Shown: positions 59,101 to 64,000 of the stretch, piece by piece
Numbering within the stretch: the stretch's first letter is position 1
Layout: each line of letters starts with the position of its first letter
Assembly: GCF_900696085.1 (NCBI RefSeq)
Contig: NZ_CAADFC020000004.1
Coordinates: forward strand, 1,433,501-1,497,500
Origin: Bradyrhizobium ivorense
Lineage (GTDB): Bacteria > Pseudomonadota > Alphaproteobacteria > Rhizobiales > Xanthobacteraceae
Reading direction: 5' to 3'
DNA length: 64,000 nt
Position numbers and translations under genes: made by a program
Notes under the pieces: generated by a model
Seen by the model: only the letters and a program-made list of their open reading frames with translations
Told to the model about the DNA's origin: nothing
Database searches by the model: none

Positions 59101-59942
59101 TTTGCGGCCCTTTCGGCACCAAGGATACGCGCGCCGATATTGAGCGCGAGCACGGTGAAGGTGATGAGCAGTGCGCCGCTCCAGGCCAACTCCTTCCAGT
59201 AGGCGTAGGGGCTTTGCACGAAGTTGTTGATGGTCACCGGCAGGTTGGCCATCGTCTTGTTCAGGCTCAGGCTGAAGAACTGGTTCGACAGCGCGGTGAA
59301 CAGCAGCGGCGCGGTCTCGCCGGCGACGCGGGCGGTCGCCAGCAGCACACCGGTGATCAGGCCCGACCGCGCGGCACGGTAGGCGATCCGCTTGATCACC
59401 AGCGAACGCGGCAGGCCGAGCGCGCTTGCCGCCTCGCGCAGCGGATTGGGCACCAGCAGCAGCATGTCCTCGGTGGTGCGCAGCACGACCGGGATGACGA
59501 TGACGGCGAGCGCGAGCGCGCCGGCGATCGCCGAGAAGCCGCGCATCGGCACCACCACCGCGCCGTAGATGAACAGGCCGATGATGATCGAGGGGGCGCT
59601 GAGCAGGATGTCGTTGATGAAGCGGATCACCGAGGTCAGCTTGTCATGCTTGCCGTATTCGGCAAGGTAGGTGCCGGCGAACAGGCCGAGCGGCGCGCCG
59701 ATGCCGACCCCGATCACGGTCATGATGACCGAGCCGACGATGGCGTTGAGCAGGCCGCCTTCGGTCGAGCCGGGCGGCGGCGTGTTCTGGGTGAACAACT
59801 GCACGCTCATGCCGGCAAGGCCGTTGTAGAGCAGCGTGATCAGGATTAGCGCCAGCCAGGTGACGCCGAACGCGGCGGCACCGAAGCAGAGCGCGCGGAT
59901 GATGATGTCGTTGCGGCGGCGGGATTTGTAGATCGGGTTCAT
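59097..59942 (-). CDS. pstA: phosphate ABC transporter permease PstA
   Basis: 281-residue inner-membrane permease with six helices. It has the cytoplasmic coupling loop ([24 protein letters not shown]) and the family segment [18 protein letters not shown]. The start [12 protein letters not shown] is chosen over an earlier in-frame codon (59969) that would overlap pstC. It begins 4 bases after the pstC stop. Confidence 0.94.
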   Translation of the reverse strand: MNPIYKSRRRNDIIIRALCFGAAAFGVTWLALILITLLYNGLAGMSVQLFTQNTPPPGSTEGGLLNAIVGSVIMTVIGVGIGAPLGLFAGTYLAEYGKHDKLTSVIRFINDILLSAPSIIIGLFIYGAVVVPMRGFSAIAGALALAVIVIPVVLRTTEDMLLLVPNPLREAASALGLPRSLVIKRIAYRAARSGLITGVLLATARVAGETAPLLFTALSNQFFSLSLNKTMANLPVTINNFVQSPYAYWKELAWSGALLITFTVLALNIGARILGAERAAK

Positions 59943-59946
59943 GACG

Positions 59947-60936
59947 TCACTTCCCCGCCTTGTTCTCAAGCCGCATCAGCATCAGACGCGCCGCGGCGAG
60001 CACGAAGAAGGTCAACACGAACAGCAGCAGGCCGAGCAGGATCAGGCCGGACTGATGCAGCCCGTCGCTCTCGGCGAATTCGCTGGCGATCGCCGCCGAG
60101 ATCGTGGTGCCCGGCGCGAAGATCGACGATGAGATGCGGAACGAGTTGCCGATGATGAAGGTCACCGCCATGGTCTCGCCGAGCGCGCGGCCGAGCGCCA
60201 GCATGATGCCGCCGATCACGCCGACCCGGGTGTAGGGGATCACCACGTTCTTGACGACTTCCCAGGTGGTGCACCCCATGCCGTAGGCGGCCTCCTTGAG
60301 CACCGGCGGCACGGTCTTGAACACGTCGACCGAGATCGCGGTGATGAAGGGCAGCACCATGATCGCCAGGATCAGCGCCGCATTGAACAGGCTGAGATAG
60401 GACGGCGGGCCGGCGAAGATCGCGCCCAGCACCGGCACGCCCTCGAAGATCCGGATCATGAAGGGCTGGAAGGTGTTGGCGAGGAACGGGCCCAGCACGA
60501 AGAAGCCCCACATGCCGTAGATGATCGAGGGGATGCCGGCGAGCAGCTCGATCGCGATGCCGATCGGGCGGCGCAGCCATTGCGGGCACAGCTCGGTGAG
60601 GAACACGGCAATGCCGATGCCGACCGGAATCGCGATCATCATCGCGATCACCGAGGTGATCAGCGTGCCGTAGATCGGACCGAGCGCGCCGAGCACCGGC
60701 GGATCGGCCGAGGGCGCCCAGCGCTGCGTGAACAGGAAGGCGAAGCCGTATTCCCGCATCGCCGGCCAAGCGCCGACGATCAGCGACAGGATGATGCCGC
60801 CGAGGATCAGGAGGACCGAGATCGCCGAGATACGGGTGATCCAGTAGAAGGTGGCATCACCGAGCTTGAACGCGCTGAGGGCCTTGGCGCGATCATACGG
60901 ACCGGCAGCTTCCATCACATCGCCCTGAACAGCCAT
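59947..60936 (-). CDS. pstC: phosphate ABC transporter permease PstC
   Basis: 329-residue inner-membrane permease pairing with PstA. Motifs: [47 protein letters not shown] (ATPase-coupling loop) and [23 protein letters not shown] 60936 (MAVQGDVME) is used; a start 13 codons earlier (60975) is possible and has a GAGAGGGG nearby. It is separated from pstS by 224 bases including a strong hairpin. Confidence 0.92.
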   Translation of the reverse strand: MAVQGDVMEAAGPYDRAKALSAFKLGDATFYWITRISAISVLLILGGIILSLIVGAWPAMREYGFAFLFTQRWAPSADPPVLGALGPIYGTLITSVIAMMIAIPVGIGIAVFLTELCPQWLRRPIGIAIELLAGIPSIIYGMWGFFVLGPFLANTFQPFMIRIFEGVPVLGAIFAGPPSYLSLFNAALILAIMVLPFITAISVDVFKTVPPVLKEAAYGMGCTTWEVVKNVVIPYTRVGVIGGIMLALGRALGETMAVTFIIGNSFRISSSIFAPGTTISAAIASEFAESDGLHQSGLILLGLLLFVLTFFVLAAARLMLMRLENKAGK

Positions 60937-61113
60937 GTCTGCCACGCCTATCCCCTCTCTACTATGTGAAAGCAACGCAAACCGCTACGCCCCCGAAGCG
61001 ATCTTCACCGACGCTTTTGGGCCGGGCGTCATTCCGGCTGCGACCCGAAGGACGCGCGAGCCCAAGCTCCATGGTTTTATGGGTCGTGGCGGAGCAGGCT
61101 CTTGGCACTTCAA

Positions 61114-61139
61114 CCTGTGCCGCCGTTGGGCGGCACAGG
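61114..61139 (-). terminator. hairpin between pstS and pstC
   Basis: CCTGTGCCGCC (61114-61124) and GGCGGCACAGG (61129-61139) form a perfect 11-bp stem with loop GTTG, 22 bases after the pstS stop. There is little U-tract. Such a structure would favour more pstS mRNA than pstCAB mRNA by partial termination or 3' protection. Confidence 0.55.
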
Positions 61140-61160
61140 CCTCATTCGAAACGTTGCGAC

Positions 61161-62171
61161 TTAGCTCTTGATGTCCGCGGCCCAGGTCTTCTCGATCAGC
61201 TTGACGACCGAATCCGGCATCGGGATGTAGTCGAGCTCTTCAGCCGCCTTGTCGCCCTTCTCGAAAGCGTACTTGAAGAACTTGAGGGCTTCCTGCGAGG
61301 CCGCCTTGTCGGTCGCATCCTTGTGCATCAGGATGAAGGTCGCCGCGGTGATCGGCCAGGAGGCATCGCCCGGCTGGTCGGTCAGGATCACGTAGTAGCC
61401 GGGAGCCTTGGCCCAGTCGGCGTTCGCGGCAGCGGCCTGGAAGGCTTCCATGGTGGGCTGCACGGTCTTGCCGGCCTTGTTGACCAGCGCGGCATAGGTC
61501 AGCTTGTTCTGCTTGGCGTAGGCGTACTCGACATAGCCGATCGCGTTCTTGGTCTGGCTGATGTTGCCGGCGACGCCTTCGTTACCCTTGGCGCCAACGC
61601 CGACCGGCCATTCGACCGCGGTGCCCGAACCGACCTTGGACTTCCAGTCAGCGTTCGACTTGGAGAGATAGTCGGTGAAGTTGAAGGTGGTGCCCGAACC
61701 GTCCGAGCGGCGCACGACGGTGATGGCGTCGGCCGGCAGCTTCAGCTTCGGATTGAGCTTGGCGATCGACTCGTCGTTCCACTTGGTGACCTTGCCGAGA
61801 TAGATGTTGCCGAGCACTTCGCCCGACAGGATCAGCTCGCCCGGCTTGACGCCTTCGAGGTTCACGACCGGAACGATCGCGCCCATCACCATCGGCCACT
61901 GGACGAGGCCGTCCTTCTCGAGCTGCTCGGCCTTGAGGGGCGCGTCGGTGGCGCCGAAGGTCACGGTCTTGGCCTGGATCTGCTTGATGCCGGCGCCGGA
62001 GCCGATCGACTGATAGTTCAGACCGTTGCCGGTCTCCTTCTTGTAGGCGTCAGCCCATTTCGAATAGATCGGGAACGGAAACGTCGCGCCCGCGCCGGTA
62101 ATATCGGCAGCGAAGGCCGACGTCGAAGCGGCGACCATGCCGGCAGCGACGATTGCTTTGATGAAATTCAT
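61161..62171 (-). CDS. pstS: phosphate ABC transporter substrate-binding protein PstS
   Basis: 336-residue periplasmic phosphate-binding protein. The signal peptide ends STSAFAADI. Phosphate-contact motifs are [14 protein letters not shown] near the N-terminus, GSGAGIKQI, and [16 protein letters not shown] (the Arg-Ser-Asp-x-Ser-Gly-Thr loop). ATG 62171 ([11 protein letters not shown]) has GGAG upstream. It is the first pst gene and has its own Pho box. Confidence 0.95.
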   Translation of the reverse strand: MNFIKAIVAAGMVAASTSAFAADITGAGATFPFPIYSKWADAYKKETGNGLNYQSIGSGAGIKQIQAKTVTFGATDAPLKAEQLEKDGLVQWPMVMGAIVPVVNLEGVKPGELILSGEVLGNIYLGKVTKWNDESIAKLNPKLKLPADAITVVRRSDGSGTTFNFTDYLSKSNADWKSKVGSGTAVEWPVGVGAKGNEGVAGNISQTKNAIGYVEYAYAKQNKLTYAALVNKAGKTVQPTMEAFQAAAANADWAKAPGYYVILTDQPGDASWPITAATFILMHKDATDKAASQEALKFFKYAFEKGDKAAEELDYIPMPDSVVKLIEKTWAADIKS

Positions 62172-62269
62172 GGGGTCGTCTCCATCTTGTGAGCGAAGCG
62201 CCGAATGCGCCCGATCGCGCTCACGCCGGTCCATCTAGGAGCGGTCGGTGCTGGTTTTATAAAGGTTAG

Positions 62270-62287
62270 ATGACAGTTGGATGACAG
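62270..62287 (-). promoter_or_regulatory. Pho box (PhoB binding site) ahead of pstS
   Basis: On the minus strand the sequence is CTGTCATCCAACTGTCAT: two perfect CTGTCAT direct repeats separated by 4 bases (11-base periodicity), the exact PhoB consensus. It lies 99 bases upstream of the pstS start in the phoR-pstS gap. It indicates that pstSCAB-phoU-phoB is induced by phosphate limitation. Confidence 0.93.
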
Positions 62288-62307
62288 CGCCAAGCTGCTG
62301 AAAATGC

Positions 62308-63612
62308 TTAGCTTTGTGTCGGTACCAGGGTCTTCGGGCGAGGAAAACAGGCGGTAAAAGTGGCGCCGTTTTTCGGCACGCTTTCGATCAGAAGCCGCCC
62401 GCGATGACGGTTAAGAATATGTTTCACCAGCGATAATCCGAGGCCTGTTCCGCCCTGGTTGCGGCTGTCGCCGACATCCACCCGGTAGAACCGCTCGGTC
62501 AGCCGCGGCAGGTGCTCCGGGGCGATGCCGGGGCCGAAATCCCGGACCATGACCCGGATTTCGGGCGACGGGTCCCCCGACGCCGCCTGGCTGAGCGACA
62601 CTATGACGCGGCCGCCCGAGGCGCCGTATTTGAGCGCGTTCTCGATCAGGTTCTCGAACAGCCGCAGCAGTTCCTCGCGGTCGCCGGCGATCGCGACCGG
62701 CGTCTCCGGCAGGTCGACATCGATCTCGACCTGGCGCTCGGCGGCCAGCGCCTCGAGCCCGTCGACCACCTGGCGGATGATCGGCACGATATCGATCGAG
62801 GCCTCGGGCCGGACATGGGCCGAGAGCTCGACCCGCGACAGCGACAGCAGATCGTCGATCAGCCGCGCCATGCGGGTGGCCTGGGTGTGCATGATGCCGA
62901 GGAAGCGCTCGCGCGCCCGCGCGTCCTCGCGCGCCGGCCCCTGCAACGTGTCGATGAAGCCGGACAAGGCGGCGAGCGGCGTGCGCAATTCGTGGCTCGC
63001 ATTGGCGACGAAGTCGGCGCGCATTTCCTCGACCCGGCGCAGCGGCGTCAGATCGTGGAAGGTCATCAGCATGCACTTGTCGGTGCCGCCGAACTGGGTC
63101 GGCACCGGCACCGGCGTGATCACCAGTTCCATCCAGCGATCGACCGGCACGTGATCGGTGTAGGTGGCGCGGCGCGGCTCGGCAGTCGCGATCGCCTCGC
63201 GCAGCGCAGTGATAATCTCCGGCGAACGCAGGGCAAATTGCGCAAGTTCGTTCTTGCGCAGTGCCGGCGCGAGCTCGGCGGCGGCGGCATTGAGGTGGAT
63301 GACGCGGCCGGCGCGATCGAGCAGCACGGCCGGATCCGGCATGCCGGCGACGACGGCGCTGACCGCATTGGCCTCGACCGGATTGACGCCGCGGACATCC
63401 TCGCGCGAGGCGGTCGCATCGTGCAGCCGCCACGGCACCAGCGCTGCGGCCGCGATGCAGGCGAACACCGCGCAGGCACGCACCAGCGACAATTCACCGA
63501 GCGCGACCACCACGCTGAGCGCAAGCGCCGCGGCGAGCAGGATCAGCGCGGCATGGCGCAGGCGGTCGGGCCATGGCGAGAAGATGGAGGAAGGCGAGTC
63601 GTCGATTGCCAT
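62308..63612 (-). CDS. phoR: phosphate regulon sensor histidine kinase PhoR
   Basis: 434 residues: two N-terminal membrane helices (about 21-40 and 44-62), a PAS domain (about 83-190), a dimerisation/phosphoacceptor segment NASHELRTPLAALSGF (His207) and a HATPase domain (NLIENALKYGASGG, FGPGIAPEHLPRLTERFYRVD, GTGLGLSLVKHIL). It has no large periplasmic sensor, as expected for PhoR, which senses through PstSCAB/PhoU. It is the partner of PhoB at 56638-57348. Confidence 0.93.
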   Translation of the reverse strand: MAIDDSPSSIFSPWPDRLRHAALILLAAALALSVVVALGELSLVRACAVFACIAAAALVPWRLHDATASREDVRGVNPVEANAVSAVVAGMPDPAVLLDRAGRVIHLNAAAAELAPALRKNELAQFALRSPEIITALREAIATAEPRRATYTDHVPVDRWMELVITPVPVPTQFGGTDKCMLMTFHDLTPLRRVEEMRADFVANASHELRTPLAALSGFIDTLQGPAREDARARERFLGIMHTQATRMARLIDDLLSLSRVELSAHVRPEASIDIVPIIRQVVDGLEALAAERQVEIDVDLPETPVAIAGDREELLRLFENLIENALKYGASGGRVIVSLSQAASGDPSPEIRVMVRDFGPGIAPEHLPRLTERFYRVDVGDSRNQGGTGLGLSLVKHILNRHRGRLLIESVPKNGATFTACFPRPKTLVPTQS

Positions 63613-63694
63613 CGCGGCGGCGTTTCCCTTCGGTTCGTGCCTCGCTCAGTGGAGGTCCCATCGACCTCGCGCCAGGAGCTGGCTGGCCGCTTCG

Positions 63695-64000
63695 TCAGGC
63701 GCCGGAGTCACCGCGCTTGCGGACAAAAACCGCCTCGTGCTGCGGCTCGGCGCGGGGACCCGAATCAGCCTGCGGCAGCCGTTTGAGTCGGGCGCCGACG
63801 ATAACCTCCCGAAACGTCAGCAAGATTACAGATATGACAAACGGGGCAATATAGTAGAGCAGGCGGAACAACAGCATACCGCCGAGCAGGTCCTCGCGGT
63901 CCATCTGCCAGAGGCCGACCAGCATGGCGGCGTCGAACACCCCGAGGCCGCCGGGGGAATGGCTGGCGAAGCCGAGCAGGGTCGCTGACACGAAGATGAC
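63695..64000 (-). CDS. C-terminal part of a lysylphosphatidylglycerol-synthase-TM / UPF0104-type membrane protein (partial)
   Basis: The last about 101 codons of a gene that runs off the right edge. ASHSPGGLGVFDAAMLVGL is the characteristic PGGLGVFE-like motif of the YbhN/LPG_synthase_TM family, followed by a final pair of membrane helices (LLFRLLYYIAPFVISVILLTF) and a hydrophilic tail. The function of this subfamily is not assigned from the visible part. The frame is open to base 64000. Confidence 0.75.
   Translation of the reverse strand, partial: VIFVSATLLGFASHSPGGLGVFDAAMLVGLWQMDREDLLGGMLLFRLLYYIAPFVISVILLTFREVIVGARLKRLPQADSGPRAEPQHEAVFVRKRGDSGA

Overview
The window reads as a chromosomal segment of a Bradyrhizobium-like alphaproteobacterium (Nitrobacteraceae, Hyphomicrobiales). 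The evidence is the high GC content, a CycM-type membrane-anchored cytochrome c, the cell-cycle regulator GcrA, a urea (urt) transporter, a Tad pilus locus, and several families of intergenic palindromic repeats of the kind common in this group. I see no rRNA, tRNA, CRISPR array, transposase or prophage gene. Most of the window is ordinary core genome. The clear exceptions are one AT-rich scar at about 44.4-45.3 kb and the repeat-filled intergenic gaps.

Layout. 1-4.7 kb: urea ABC transporter genes urtA-urtB-urtC-urtD (minus strand, urtD cut by the window edge) behind a sigma-54-type promoter. 5.2-7.5 kb: a plus-strand RNA-remodelling cluster of a DEAD-box helicase, an IF-1 with an Arg/Gly tail, and a cold-shock protein. 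7.6-9.5 kb: minus-strand TadE/TadG-like pseudopilins and a lone pilus-secretin N-domain protein. 9.7-13.1 kb: an acyltransferase-3, an uncharacterised polytopic membrane protein and a sterol-desaturase-family hydroxylase. 13.4-23.3 kb: the Tad/Flp pilus locus flp-cpaA-cpaB-cpaC-cpaD-cpaE-cpaF-tadB-tadC, then a tadD-like lipoprotein on the other strand. 23.5-33.7 kb: an M17 aminopeptidase overlapping an SH3b-NlpC/P60 peptidase, convergent with a yej-type peptide ABC transporter that has two tandem solute-binding proteins. This arrangement could serve peptide or muropeptide salvage.

33.9-43.5 kb: cycM, kdsB, pheA, an LLM-class oxidoreductase, metF-metH (folate-dependent methionine synthesis) and a zeta-class glutathione transferase/maleylacetoacetate isomerase. 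43.8-46.4 kb: a second glutathione transferase, then a low-GC fragment of an AIPR-family (abortive infection) gene fused into a truncated penicillin-acylase gene. 46.6-53.3 kb: glpK, then opgC with two SGNH-hydrolase genes (possibly a split envelope-glucan acylation system), apaG and hslO. 53.4-56.6 kb: argD-argF and gcrA. 56.6-63.6 kb: a complete phosphate regulon read phoR-pstS-pstC-pstA-pstB-phoU-phoB on the minus strand, with a textbook Pho box ahead of pstS. The window ends inside a membrane protein of the lysylphosphatidylglycerol-synthase/UPF0104 type.

The observations most worth a second look are the AIPR/acylase recombination scar, the opgC-SGNH-SGNH operon with one catalytically degenerate SGNH copy, the peptidase plus yej module with duplicated Tat-type binding proteins, the helicase/IF-1/Csp cluster with its long csp leader, the orphan secretin N-domain protein, and candidate regulatory RNA structures before metF and argD.
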